64,000 bases of DNA from Streptomyces xantholiticus (GTDB lineage Bacteria; Actinomycetota; Actinomycetes; Streptomycetales; Streptomycetaceae). The position numbers and the translations under genes are program-made. Shown one piece after another: positions 16,761 through 25,365 of the stretch. The notes under the pieces are model-generated. The model saw nothing but the letters and a program-made list of their open reading frames with translations, did not search any database and was not told the DNA's origin. The stretch is from positions 434,001 through 498,000 of the forward strand of contig NZ_BMWB01000002.1 of NCBI RefSeq assembly GCF_014651015.1, read 5' to 3'. Numbering within the stretch: position 1 is the first letter of the stretch; each line of letters begins with the position of its first letter.

Positions 16761-18041
16761 CTACGAGAAGAGGCGCCTCCAGGTCTCCGGTCCCGGGTAG
16801 CCGTCGGCCGCAGCGCCGCGCCAGCCCTGGGCGCGTTGGAAGGCCTGGACGTTGCGCCGGTCCGCCTCGTCCCAGTGCGTGCCCGGCCCCGTCGTGTAGT
16901 GCGTGCCGTAACCGCGCTCGACGAGCCGCTTACCGAGCTGGGTGATGTGCGTGTTCGACCGGCCGGGCCCGAAGTGGTCGCGTCCGGGGAAGGCGGGCGC
17001 ACCTGCCTTCTCCCTGGTGGGCGCAGGGCCGGGGATGTCCTTGCCCTGCTTGTTCGCCAGCAGGCGCCAGGTATGGGGTCCTGGCATGCCGTCCGCCTCC
17101 TTGCCGCGCCACCCCTGGGCGTGCTGGAAGGCCTGGGTGGCGCGGCGGTCGGCGTCGGTCCAGCCGGGGGCCGTGCCCTGTGGGTAGAAGCGCTTGCCGC
17201 CACGGGCCATGAGCATCTCGCGGAGGCGGATGACGGACTCGGTGTCCACACCCGGGCCGAAGTCGGTCGCGCCCGGGAACGGCGCTGCCTCCCTCTCCCC
17301 TCCGCCGGTGCTGGTGACGAGGCCCTTGTAACGGTAGGCGACATAGGAGGCGGAGTTGTTCCAGTAGGCCATGGGCGTGGCCTGTTTCCGGGTGTGGGGC
17401 TTGGTCTGCTCGTACGCCGTGTAGTAGGTGTGCGTGTAGTCGGTCCAGCCGCCGAAGATGGTGACGTGCGAGCCGCGTGTGGGGTTGGCCGGGTTGTGGA
17501 AGAGCAGGATGTCCCCGGCCTGCAGGTTCTCGTAGGTGATCCGGTCGCCGAACTCGGCGAGGCTGCCGGTCCACTCGTTCCCCGCGAGGTTCCAGGCCAT
17601 CGACACATAGCCGGAGCAGTCCTGACGGTATCCGTCCGACCAGTACTTCTCCATGCTGTACGGCACCCTGGCGCTCACCCACTCCTTGGCCCGGTTGATG
17701 ATCTCGGCCCGGGTGATGGCGCGCAGCTGTGTCTTGGTGGCGGCGGTCTTGCCCGCGGGACCGTGCAGGGGGGAGGTGGGACCTTGTTCGGTCGGTGGCG
17801 GCGCCGGCTCGGCGGACACAGCACCGGTCCGCGCGGAGGGGGGCGGGACGCCCTCTGCCGCAAAGCTCGACGCCGGGGTACTGAGGGCGACACCGGCCGC
17901 GGTGACCAGGACAAGTGCTCTGCGACGGCTTCGGGAGCCGGGATGTTCTCCGGCGGCGAGCGTACGGCGCCGGTGTACGCCGCCGGCGCAGTCGCGGTCG
18001 GCGGCGGGCTCGAACTCCTCGAAGACCGGTACGGCAGCCAT
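16761..18041 (-). CDS. Secreted NlpC/P60-like amidase with two peptidoglycan-binding modules
   Basis: A 426-residue exported protein. A basic n-region (RSRRRALVLVTAAGVALST) leads to a cleavage site near SSFAA. An NlpC/P60-like catalytic domain follows, with Cys in YRQDCSGYVSMAWNL and His in RGSHVTIFGGW. Two C-terminal repeats of about 80 residues each start FPGxxxFGPG, carry an xWxxADRRxxQAFQxAQGW core and end ADGxPGPxTWRxL, typical of streptomycete peptidoglycan-binding modules. It probably hydrolyses peptide bonds in the cell wall. ATG 18041 has GGAGGAG seven bases upstream. Confidence 0.85.
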   Translation of the reverse strand: MAAVPVFEEFEPAADRDCAGGVHRRRTLAAGEHPGSRSRRRALVLVTAAGVALSTPASSFAAEGVPPPSARTGAVSAEPAPPPTEQGPTSPLHGPAGKTAATKTQLRAITRAEIINRAKEWVSARVPYSMEKYWSDGYRQDCSGYVSMAWNLAGNEWTGSLAEFGDRITYENLQAGDILLFHNPANPTRGSHVTIFGGWTDYTHTYYTAYEQTKPHTRKQATPMAYWNNSASYVAYRYKGLVTSTGGGEREAAPFPGATDFGPGVDTESVIRLREMLMARGGKRFYPQGTAPGWTDADRRATQAFQHAQGWRGKEADGMPGPHTWRLLANKQGKDIPGPAPTREKAGAPAFPGRDHFGPGRSNTHITQLGKRLVERGYGTHYTTGPGTHWDEADRRNVQAFQRAQGWRGAAADGYPGPETWRRLFS

Positions 18042-18249
18042 GCGCGACTCCTCCGCACTGAACAAGATCTTCTGACGACGTTTCACGGGTGCCAGTGTCC
18101 CAGCGGTATGGACATAATGCATTTTGACGGATCAAAGGGTAAAAACAATGACCTAACGGGCCATGGCGCGTCATCGGCATGACGGGGCGACGGCGGGGCA
18201 GCGGCGCCGAGCACCCCCGGCCGTCCGGTAGAGTTCTCCAGGTCAGCAG

Positions 18250-18323
18250 GCGCCGCTAGCTCAGTTGGTTAGAGCAGCTGACTCTTAATCAGCGGGTCCG
18301 GGGTTCGAGTCCCTGGCGGCGCA
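18250..18323 (+). tRNA. tRNA-Lys (anticodon CUU), copy 3
   Basis: Identical over 74 nt to copies 1 and 2. Copies 1 and 3 also share the preceding GTCAGCAG, so that repeat is slightly longer. Confidence 0.97.
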
Positions 18324-18330
18324 CGCGAAG

Positions 18331-18365
18331 CCGAGGCCCCCTCACCACAGGTGAGGGGGCCTCGG
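18331..18365. terminator. Terminator after tRNA-Lys copy 3
   Basis: A 15-bp stem, CCGAGGCCCCCTCAC / GTGAGGGGGCCTCGG, with a CACAG loop, eight bases after the tRNA. Confidence 0.9.
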
Positions 18366-18802
18366 CCGTTCCCTCTACCCATGACCGGCACAGATGTGGT
18401 GACACATACGATCGTTTCCAGCCAGCACCTACCGACCGGAAACCCGTGACGCGAGCCGGTCCAATTCGTGCGTATGAACGGTTAACAGCCCCTTTCGCCC
18501 TTGCGATCATGACGGGGCTCCGAGAACCTATGCTGGAGCCGGTGACCCCAATTGGTCGCCCGTTTTGCGCAGTTGGCAGCGGTTCCGGGGGACGCTTCCG
18601 ACGCGGGACGCACGGGGCGGGGGCCCGTTCACGGACGGAAGACGCGACGGGCATCATGCAACCGAAGGGTGACCGTTTCATGTCTGTAGGGACGGTGCCA
18701 CCACTGACACGCCCGGGCCGGCAGGTACAGGGGATCCTGCGACCCCCCGGGTGACACGACCGACCACAGCACGCACTCACCACGCGTGCGGGGGGATGAT
18801 CA
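18366..18802 (+). promoter_or_regulatory. Long 5' region of the cslA-glxA operon
   Basis: 437 nt without a supported gene. The ribosome-binding site GGGGGGA precedes ATG 18803. Several GC-rich inverted repeats are present (for example around 18700-18750). The length suggests a structured leader or several promoters for cslA, but I could not match it to a known riboswitch class. Confidence 0.4.
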
Positions 18803-20752
18803 ATGACGTCGACGCCTGACGGCGCCGGGCAGCCGGAAGACTCGTCGCGGACCACGCAGCTGCGGGTGCCCGCGCACCTGCGCGCCGCCACCGCGCGGCT
18901 GCGCCCGAGGAAGGCGCTCCCGCGCTACGACTACGAGCACTACAGCCGGCTGGCGGGCCCCCTGACCCAGCCCGACCCGACCCGGCCGTACAAGGTCCAG
19001 TACCGTTCGCTGCTCTCGCAGGAGCCGCACCGAATACGCGCGGCCCTGCTGCTGGGCGCCGCTCCGCTGCTCTCGCTGGGCCTGTTCGCCTGGCTGATGC
19101 AGCCGCAGCACTGGACGGAGCGCGACCCGAATCTGCAGAACGACCTGCTGCTGGCCCTCGACATCGTCATGCTCGTCTCGATCGGCCTGATCGAGCTGTT
19201 CCGGACGATGAACGTGCTGTCCAACGCGCACGCGACCCTGGTGGCCCGTGACCCGGTGCCCGTGGTGCCCGAGTCCGGCACCCGCGTCGCCTTCCTCACC
19301 TCCTTCGTGCCGGGCAAGGAGCCCCTGGAGATGGTGACGAAGACGCTGGAGGCCGCGGTGCGGATCCGCCACCGCGGCCTGATGGACGTATGGCTGCTCG
19401 ACGAGGGCGACGACTCCGCCGTCAAGGAGGTCTGCGCCCGACTCGGCGTCCACCACTTCTCCCGCAAGGGCGTAGCGAGGTGGAACCAGGAGAAGGGCGC
19501 CCACCGGGCCAAGACCAAGCACGGCAACTACAACGCCTGGCTCGAGGCGCACGGCGGCAACTACGACTTCTTCGCCTCCGTCGACACCGACCACGTCCCG
19601 CTGCCCAACTACTTGGAGCGGATGCTCGGCTACTTCCGCGACCCCGACGTCGGCTTCGTCATCGGCCCGCAGGTCTACGGCAACTACGACACCTTCGTCA
19701 CCAAGGCGGCCGAGTCCCAGCAGTTCCTCTTCCACGCCCTGATCCAGCGCGCGGGCAACCGCTACGGCGCCCCGATGTTCGTCGGCACCTCCAACGCGGT
19801 GCGTATCAAGGCCATCAAGCAGATCGGCGGACTGTACGACTCGATCACCGAGGACATGGCCACCGGCTTCGAGATGCACCGCGCGAAGAACCCGGCCACC
19901 GGCAACAAATGGCGCTCGGTCTACACGCCGGACGTACTGGCCGTCGGCGAGGGCCCGTCCGCCTGGACCGACTTCTTCACCCAGCAGCTGCGCTGGTCCC
20001 GCGGTACGTACGAGACGATCCTGAAGCAGTACTGGAAGGGCTTCGGCACGCTGCCGCCCGGCAAGCTCTTCAACTACACGATGATGATCATCTTCTATCC
20101 CATGTCCGCCCTGAACTGGATCCTCGCCGCGCTGAGCTGTGCGCTGTTCCTAGGCATGGGCGCCTCGGGTGTGCAGATCGACCCGACGATCTGGATGATG
20201 CTCTACGGCAACGCCTCCGCCCTCCAGATCGGCCTCTACATCTGGAACCGCCGCCACAACGTCTCGCCGCACGAGCCCGAGGGCTCCGGCGGCCTCGCCG
20301 GCATGGTGATGTCGGCGCTCTCCGCGCCCATCTACGCCCGCTCGCTGATGGACGCCGTGCTGCGGCGCAAGAGCAAGTTCGTGGTGACCCCCAAGGGCGA
20401 CTCGTCCAGCCCTGACACCCTGTTCGGGACGTTCCGCATCCATCTGTTCTTCGTCGCCGTATTCGGCGGCTCCCTCGCCTCCTCGTTCTGGTTCGGGCAC
20501 GACCACCCCGCGATGATCACCTGGGCCTCGCTCGCGCTGCTGATCACGGCGGCGCCCATCTTCGTCTGGCGGCACGGCATCGCCGCGGAGAAGAAGAAGC
20601 GCCGGAGCAGGCGCACGGGAGGCGAGCCGCCGGCCGGAACCGGTCCGGGTGGACCTCATGCGCCGCAGCCGAGACCGCAGTTCGCGGCCGGCCAGGCGCC
20701 GGCCACCACGGACCAGACCATGCAGATCGCCCTTGGGGGACGTAAGAAATGA
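18803..20752 (+). CDS. cslA: Cellulose synthase-like family 2 glycosyltransferase CslA
   Basis: A 649-residue membrane glycosyltransferase. Membrane segments start near residue 80 (ALLLGAAPLLSLGLFAWLM). The GT2 domain contains VDTDHVPLP (DxD), SITEDMATGF (TED, general base) and QQLRWSRGTYE (QxxRW, acceptor binding), and further membrane helices follow. Cytoplasmic sugar nucleotide is polymerised and extruded. In S. coelicolor and S. lividans, CslA makes a beta-(1,4) glycan at hyphal tips and is needed for attachment and differentiation. The stop overlaps the glxA start by four bases (ATGA), so the two are translationally coupled. The C-terminal 60 residues are basic and Pro-rich. Confidence 0.95.
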   Translation: MTSTPDGAGQPEDSSRTTQLRVPAHLRAATARLRPRKALPRYDYEHYSRLAGPLTQPDPTRPYKVQYRSLLSQEPHRIRAALLLGAAPLLSLGLFAWLMQPQHWTERDPNLQNDLLLALDIVMLVSIGLIELFRTMNVLSNAHATLVARDPVPVVPESGTRVAFLTSFVPGKEPLEMVTKTLEAAVRIRHRGLMDVWLLDEGDDSAVKEVCARLGVHHFSRKGVARWNQEKGAHRAKTKHGNYNAWLEAHGGNYDFFASVDTDHVPLPNYLERMLGYFRDPDVGFVIGPQVYGNYDTFVTKAAESQQFLFHALIQRAGNRYGAPMFVGTSNAVRIKAIKQIGGLYDSITEDMATGFEMHRAKNPATGNKWRSVYTPDVLAVGEGPSAWTDFFTQQLRWSRGTYETILKQYWKGFGTLPPGKLFNYTMMIIFYPMSALNWILAALSCALFLGMGASGVQIDPTIWMMLYGNASALQIGLYIWNRRHNVSPHEPEGSGGLAGMVMSALSAPIYARSLMDAVLRRKSKFVVTPKGDSSSPDTLFGTFRIHLFFVAVFGGSLASSFWFGHDHPAMITWASLALLITAAPIFVWRHGIAAEKKKRRSRRTGGEPPAGTGPGGPHAPQPRPQFAAGQAPATTDQTMQIALGGRKK

Positions 20753-22701
20753 GCACGATGCCCGCGCGGCCGAACCACCGCAAGAACCGCGCACGCCGAA
20801 TAGCCATCGGTGCCGCGGTGATCGTGGTGGTCGCCGGCTTCAACGGCCCCGCCATCTGGCGCTTCGGCTCGGAGCAGTACCACGAGTACGAGATCAACAA
20901 GCCCGAGTACAAGGCGGAGAACGGCCACTGGGACTTCCTCGAGGTCCCATCCGAGTACAGGATCAACACGATTCACGCGGCGCTGCTGCGCACCGGCAAG
21001 GTGCTGCTGATCGCCGGGTCCGGCAACAACCAGAAGAACTTCGACGCGAAGAAGTTCGAGTCGGTCCTCTGGGACCCGGCGACGAACAAGTTCAAGAAGA
21101 TCCCCACCCCCAAGGACATGTTCTGCGCCGGGCACACCCAACTGCCCGACGGCAAGCTGCTGGTGGCGGGCGGCACCAAGCGGTACGAGAAGCTCGAGGG
21201 CGACGTCACCAAGGCCGGCGGCCTGATGATCGTCCACAACGAGGACCCCGACGCACCCAAGACCCTGCCCGCCGGCACCAAGTTCACCGGCAAGAAGAGT
21301 GGAAAAACGTTTATCTCCAAGGACCCGGTACTGGTCGAGAAGGCCAAGAAGGTCTTCGACCCCAGGACCGGGGCCTTCCTGCGCACGGAGGCCGGCCTCG
21401 GCCGCATCTACGTCGAGGCGGAGCAGTCCGGCAAGCAGTACGAGACCGGCACGGAGGACAACTACCGCGTGCAGGGCCTGCGCGGCTCCGACGCCCGCAA
21501 CGTCTACGGCATCGCCCAGAAGCTGGCGCTCGACAAGAAGGACTTCCAGGGCATCAAGGAGGCCTTCGAGTTCGATCCGGTCGCGGAGAAGTACGTCCCC
21601 GTCGATCCGATGAACGAGGCCCGCTGGTACCCCACGCTGACCACCCTCGAGGACGGCAAGGTCCTCTCGCTCTCCGGCCTCGACGAGATCGGACAGATCG
21701 TCCCCGGCAAGGACGAGATCTACGACCCGAAGACGAAGACCTGGGAGTACACCGGGATCACCAGGAAGTTCCCCACCTACCCGGCGATCTTCCTGATGGG
21801 CAACGGCAAGCTCTTCTACTCCGGTTCCAACGCCGGTTACGGGCCGGCCGACGTCGGGCGTGACCCCGGGGTCTGGGACCTGGACACGAACAGGTTCACC
21901 AAGATCCCGGGCCTGTCGGATCCCGACCGGATGGAGACCTCGGCGACCGTCATGCTGCCACCGGCCCAGGACCAGAAGTTCATGGTCATCGGCGGCGGCG
22001 GGGTCGGCGAGTCGGAGAAGTCGAGCGAGAAGTCCCGGTTGGTCGACCTCAAGGCCGACGCCCCCCGCTTCAAGGACGGCCCCTCGCTGGAGAAGGGCAC
22101 CCGCTACCCGAGCGCCTCACTGCTGCCCGACGACACCGTGCTCGTCACCGGCGGCTCGGAGGACTACCGAGGCCGCAGCGGCTCCAATGTGCTCCAGGCC
22201 CGCACGTACGACCCGAAGACGCAGACCTACACGCGCGTCGCCGACCCGAACGTGGGCCGCAACTACCACTCCGGCTCGGTGCTGCTGCCAGACGGACGGG
22301 TCATGATCTTCGGCTCGGACTCGCTGTTCTCCGACAAGGCCGACACCCGGCCGGGAGTCTTCGAGCAGCGCATCGAGATCTACACCCCGCCCTATCTCTT
22401 CCGCGACACCAGGCCCGAGGTGACCGGCGGCCCGAAGACCGTCGAGCGCGGCGAGAAGGGCATCTTCAAGATCAAGAGCGGGAAGGCCCTGAAGACGGCG
22501 AAGCTGATGCGGCCGAGCGCGGTCACCCATGTCACCGACGTGGACCAGCGCTCGATCGCCCTGGAGATGAAGAAGACCGCGGACGGCGTGGAGGTCACGG
22601 TGCCCGAGAACAGGGCGCTGGTCCCGTCGGGTCACTACATGTTCTTCGTGACGGACGAGGCGGGCACACCGTCCGAGGCGGTGTGGGTCGAGGTCCCGTA
22701 G
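20749..22701 (+). CDS. glxA: Copper radical oxidase GlxA (galactose oxidase-like)
   Basis: A 650-residue protein with one N-terminal membrane anchor (IAIGAAVIVVVAGFNGPAIW) and a large extracellular Kelch-type beta-propeller. Cys126 in DMFCAGHTQLPDGKLLVAGG is the expected partner of the Tyr-Cys cofactor. The copper-ligand region NVGRNYHSGSVLLPDGRV carries the Tyr-His pair, and the C-terminal domain carries RPSAVTHVTD with the last His ligand. It oxidises the CslA-made glycan, or small aldehydes and glycolaldehyde in vitro, using oxygen. It is coupled to cslA by a four-base overlap and followed by a strong hairpin. Copper loading is known to need secreted chaperones encoded elsewhere. Confidence 0.95.
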   Translation: MSTMPARPNHRKNRARRIAIGAAVIVVVAGFNGPAIWRFGSEQYHEYEINKPEYKAENGHWDFLEVPSEYRINTIHAALLRTGKVLLIAGSGNNQKNFDAKKFESVLWDPATNKFKKIPTPKDMFCAGHTQLPDGKLLVAGGTKRYEKLEGDVTKAGGLMIVHNEDPDAPKTLPAGTKFTGKKSGKTFISKDPVLVEKAKKVFDPRTGAFLRTEAGLGRIYVEAEQSGKQYETGTEDNYRVQGLRGSDARNVYGIAQKLALDKKDFQGIKEAFEFDPVAEKYVPVDPMNEARWYPTLTTLEDGKVLSLSGLDEIGQIVPGKDEIYDPKTKTWEYTGITRKFPTYPAIFLMGNGKLFYSGSNAGYGPADVGRDPGVWDLDTNRFTKIPGLSDPDRMETSATVMLPPAQDQKFMVIGGGGVGESEKSSEKSRLVDLKADAPRFKDGPSLEKGTRYPSASLLPDDTVLVTGGSEDYRGRSGSNVLQARTYDPKTQTYTRVADPNVGRNYHSGSVLLPDGRVMIFGSDSLFSDKADTRPGVFEQRIEIYTPPYLFRDTRPEVTGGPKTVERGEKGIFKIKSGKALKTAKLMRPSAVTHVTDVDQRSIALEMKKTADGVEVTVPENRALVPSGHYMFFVTDEAGTPSEAVWVEVP

Positions 22702-22713
22702 GACCTCTGACCA

Positions 22714-22758
22714 CGTGAAGTGCCCGGCAGCGCGTCCCTGGCTGCCGGGCACTTCACG
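22714..22758. terminator. Bidirectional terminator, glxA / GH6 gene
   Basis: A perfect 18-bp inverted repeat, CGTGAAGTGCCCGGCAGC / GCTGCCGGGCACTTCACG, with a nine-base loop between convergent genes, 13 nt after the glxA stop. Confidence 0.92.
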
Positions 22759-22763
22759 TACCG

Positions 22764-23783
22764 CTACTTCGAGTTGCGCGCCAGGTCGATCGCGTACTGC
22801 GGCCACCAGTCGCCCGCCTTGGGGCCGCCCTTGCAGTCGCCGTCGGACTCACCGGGTCGCTTGACCCACAGATAGGCGTCCACGAGCGGGTCGCCCGTCC
22901 TGGTGGTGGGCGGCTCGCCGAGCGCGCGGCCGGGCGGGTTGCACCAGTTCTCCGCCGGATCGCCCTGCGTATAGGGGCCGTTGCCGTTGCGGCTGGTGTC
23001 GATGACGAAGTGCTTGCCGCCGATCTTCTCCGAAAGCTTCCTGCCGAACTGCTTGCTCGCGTCGGTGGGATAGAAGTTGGAGACGTTCACCGCGAAACCG
23101 TCGGCCTGCTCGACACCGGCCCGCTTCAGCGGCTCGTACAACGCGTCCGGGTTGGACCAGCCGGCGTTGCCCGCGTCCAGGTAGACCTTGGTGTTCGGCT
23201 GCTGCTTCAGCCGTTCGACGGCCCCCTTGAGGAGGTCGTACCGCTCCTCGTGGAACTCCTGCGGGGTGCAGTTGTCCACCAGGTGCAGCACCGCGTCCGG
23301 CTCCAGGATCACCGTCGCACGCCGGTCGCCGATACCCTTGGCGACGCTGTCGACCCAGGCCCGGTAGGCGTTGCCGTCGGCGGCGCCGCCCTTGGAGAAC
23401 TGGCCGCAGTCGCGGTGCGGGATGTTGTAGAGGACGAGCAGCGCGTCGCGGTCGGCCTCGGTCGCCGCCTCCGTGAAGCCCTTGGCCTCCGCCTGAGGGT
23501 TGTCGGGACCGATCCATTCGCCGACGGGCTGCTCCGCGATCTTCATGATCAGCTCGGCGTTCTCGCTCTCACCGTTCTCGCGGTACGCGGCGATCTGCCG
23601 GGCGGCCTTGCCGTCGGGATTGACCCAGTAGGGATCGTTCTCCTTCGGCTGCTGGCTCACGACCGGCTGCGCGTTCTTGTCGCCGTCGCCGTCGGAGGAA
23701 CAGCCCGCCAACAGCAGCACCGCTCCTGCGGCGGCCAGGCCCGCGCCCGTCCGGGCACTGCGGCCGACCAAACTGCGGTACAT
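22764..23783 (-). CDS. GH6 family endoglucanase-like lipoprotein
   Basis: A 339-residue secreted lipoprotein with lipobox LLLAGC. GH6 signatures are present: LYNIPHRDCGQFSKGG (proton-donor region), TVILEPDAVLHL and WVKRPGESDG near the C-terminus. Substrate-tunnel residues include NVSNFYPTD. GH6 enzymes cleave beta-1,4-glucan with inversion. Next to cslA-glxA the likely job is trimming or releasing the CslA polymer rather than growth on plant cellulose (inference; the S. coelicolor counterpart is recalled as SCO2838). ATG 23783 is preferred over ATG 23804 because an AGGGGGAG tract precedes it. Confidence 0.9.
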   Translation of the reverse strand: MYRSLVGRSARTGAGLAAAGAVLLLAGCSSDGDGDKNAQPVVSQQPKENDPYWVNPDGKAARQIAAYRENGESENAELIMKIAEQPVGEWIGPDNPQAEAKGFTEAATEADRDALLVLYNIPHRDCGQFSKGGAADGNAYRAWVDSVAKGIGDRRATVILEPDAVLHLVDNCTPQEFHEERYDLLKGAVERLKQQPNTKVYLDAGNAGWSNPDALYEPLKRAGVEQADGFAVNVSNFYPTDASKQFGRKLSEKIGGKHFVIDTSRNGNGPYTQGDPAENWCNPPGRALGEPPTTRTGDPLVDAYLWVKRPGESDGDCKGGPKAGDWWPQYAIDLARNSK

Positions 23784-23936
23784 CCACTCCCCCTTGGTGC
23801 ACATTGCGTTCGGTCCGGCCCTGACAGCTCCCCGGGACAAGACCGGTCGAACCATCCTGGCACACCCGCGGCGGCTGTCTCGATGTCCGCCGGATCTTCG
23901 TGCACTTGCGGTGACGCCGTCTCCGCCGGCCGCCGG

Positions 23937-24629
23937 TCAGGCCGCGGAGACGCCCGACAGATACGCGTAGACGACGACGTTCGCCGTGTAGGCGCCGCTC
24001 GCCCGGTCGAAGGTGCCGCCACAGGTGATGAGCCGCAGTTCGGCTCGGCCGGCCTGGCGGGGTCCGTAGACCTTCTGCGGGTCGAACCGGTCGCGGGCGA
24101 TGACCTGGACGTCGTCGACGGTGAACTCGGCGACCGAGCCGTCCGCCCGGGTCACCTCGACCTTCTCGCCGGGCCGTGCGGCGCTCAGTCCGTAGAACAC
24201 CGCGGGCTTCGTCTCGGTGTCGACATGTCCGACGAGCAGCGCGGCGCCGGGCTCACCGGGCTCGGTGCCGCCGTCGTACCAACCGACGGTCCCCGGTGTC
24301 TCCAGCGGCGGCGGGTCCACCGCCCCCGCCGCGTCGAGGCCGCGCGCGACGACGGGCGCGGCGATGCCGATGGCTGGGAAGGACACGCGGCGTGGCTCGG
24401 CGGCAGCGTCCAGCGGCCGGTGCGCGGGTGGCATCGGGATGCCGGGCGGGCGGCCGACCGCGGCGATGTCGCCGGTGGTCGGTGCGGACGAACTGCCGCC
24501 GTGGGCGCCGGGTGCTTCGTTCCCCCACAACCACAGCACCAGGACCAGTACCGCCCAGACCGTTCCGGTCACCAGCCGGCCGTTGCCGGGGCCCGGAGCG
24601 GGAGCGGCGGAGGAATCGGCACCTGACAT
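23937..24629 (-). CDS. Class F sortase
   Basis: A 230-residue membrane-anchored transpeptidase. An N-terminal signal anchor (VTGTVWAVLVLVLWLWG) is followed by a Pro-rich linker and a sortase beta-barrel. Catalytic His is in LLVGHVDTET and Cys in LRLITCGGTFD; the Arg lies in the C-terminal strand or in FDRASGAY. The TCGG form with this spacing is characteristic of actinobacterial class F enzymes. ATG 24629 lies one base after the stop of the upstream surface-protein gene, so the two form an operon and the neighbour may be a partner. LPxTG-type recognition by class F enzymes is variable, so the substrate is uncertain. Confidence 0.88.
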   Translation of the reverse strand: MSGADSSAAPAPGPGNGRLVTGTVWAVLVLVLWLWGNEAPGAHGGSSSAPTTGDIAAVGRPPGIPMPPAHRPLDAAAEPRRVSFPAIGIAAPVVARGLDAAGAVDPPPLETPGTVGWYDGGTEPGEPGAALLVGHVDTETKPAVFYGLSAARPGEKVEVTRADGSVAEFTVDDVQVIARDRFDPQKVYGPRQAGRAELRLITCGGTFDRASGAYTANVVVYAYLSGVSAA

Positions 24630-24630
24630 G

Positions 24631-25272
24631 TCAGTCCGTGCCCGTGCGGCGTCGGCGGCGAGTGCTGCGCACTGCCACGGCGACCGCGGCAACACCGGCG
24701 AGGACCAGGCCGATCACGGTCTGCGAGGTGCTGGGTCCGCCGTCCTCGGCGTCGACGGTGGAGACCGGCGCGGCGAGCACGGCGGTGCCGCCGCCTCCCG
24801 CCCGTACGGGGGCCACAGGAGACTCGTGGGTCTGCGGCGGGGACGGGTGCCGCTCGCGGGGCTCGTCATGACGGGACTTCTTCGAGGGCGCCGGATCCGG
24901 CGGGGCGGCTTTCGAGTGGTGGTGGCGGGTGACTTCGACGCTTCCCGCTCCTGGGTGCTCGCGCAGGTCGCACCCGACGCGGACGTCGTACGTCCCCGGT
25001 TTCACGCGGGATCCGACCGTCGCCCTGCCGACGAGCAGGCCGTGCCTGCCCTTCGCCGACAGTGCGGCCTCCCCGCGGAAGGCGTCGGACCGGGCGACGC
25101 CGGATCCGGCCCGGCAGCCCACGACGCGGATCTCGACCTCACCGCCGGGCGCGACAGCGGCCGGCGTCACCGTGGCCTTCACGGAGCTGCCGGCGAATGC
25201 GGCCGTCGCGGGCGCCATCACGAGTACGGCGGCCGCCCCTGCCACACGGAAAGCTATGGAACCAGTACGCAT
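24631..25272 (-). CDS. Exported surface protein with C-terminal membrane anchor
   Basis: A 213-residue protein. A cleavable signal peptide (AGAAAVLVMAPATAAFAG) is followed by an Ig-like segment (VKATVTPAAVAPGGEVEIRVVGC, with a second Cys in VRVGCDL) that probably forms a disulfide. A Pro/His-rich linker comes next, and a C-terminal membrane helix (TVIGLVLAGVAAVAVAV) ends in SxRRRRR. This is the shape of a wall-anchored protein, but I find no LPxTG or LAxTG pentapeptide before the helix. GGAGG precedes ATG 25272. It is co-transcribed with the class F sortase. Similar proteins are common beside actinomycete sortase F genes; the function is unknown. Confidence 0.8.
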   Translation of the reverse strand: MRTGSIAFRVAGAAAVLVMAPATAAFAGSSVKATVTPAAVAPGGEVEIRVVGCRAGSGVARSDAFRGEAALSAKGRHGLLVGRATVGSRVKPGTYDVRVGCDLREHPGAGSVEVTRHHHSKAAPPDPAPSKKSRHDEPRERHPSPPQTHESPVAPVRAGGGGTAVLAAPVSTVDAEDGGPSTSQTVIGLVLAGVAAVAVAVRSTRRRRRTGTD

Positions 25273-25365
25273 CGTGAACCTCCTGATACCGCAAGAGTCA
25301 CGCGCTTGGCCCGTTTCCGCATCCGCAGAGCCGGCCGCCGAGTACCTTCGACGCCGCTGACGTGC

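Noticed and set aside
18366..18802. A possible ydaO-type (c-di-AMP) riboswitch before cslA
   Set aside because: A GGGTGACC fragment hints at it, but the ordered conserved segments of that class could not be found.
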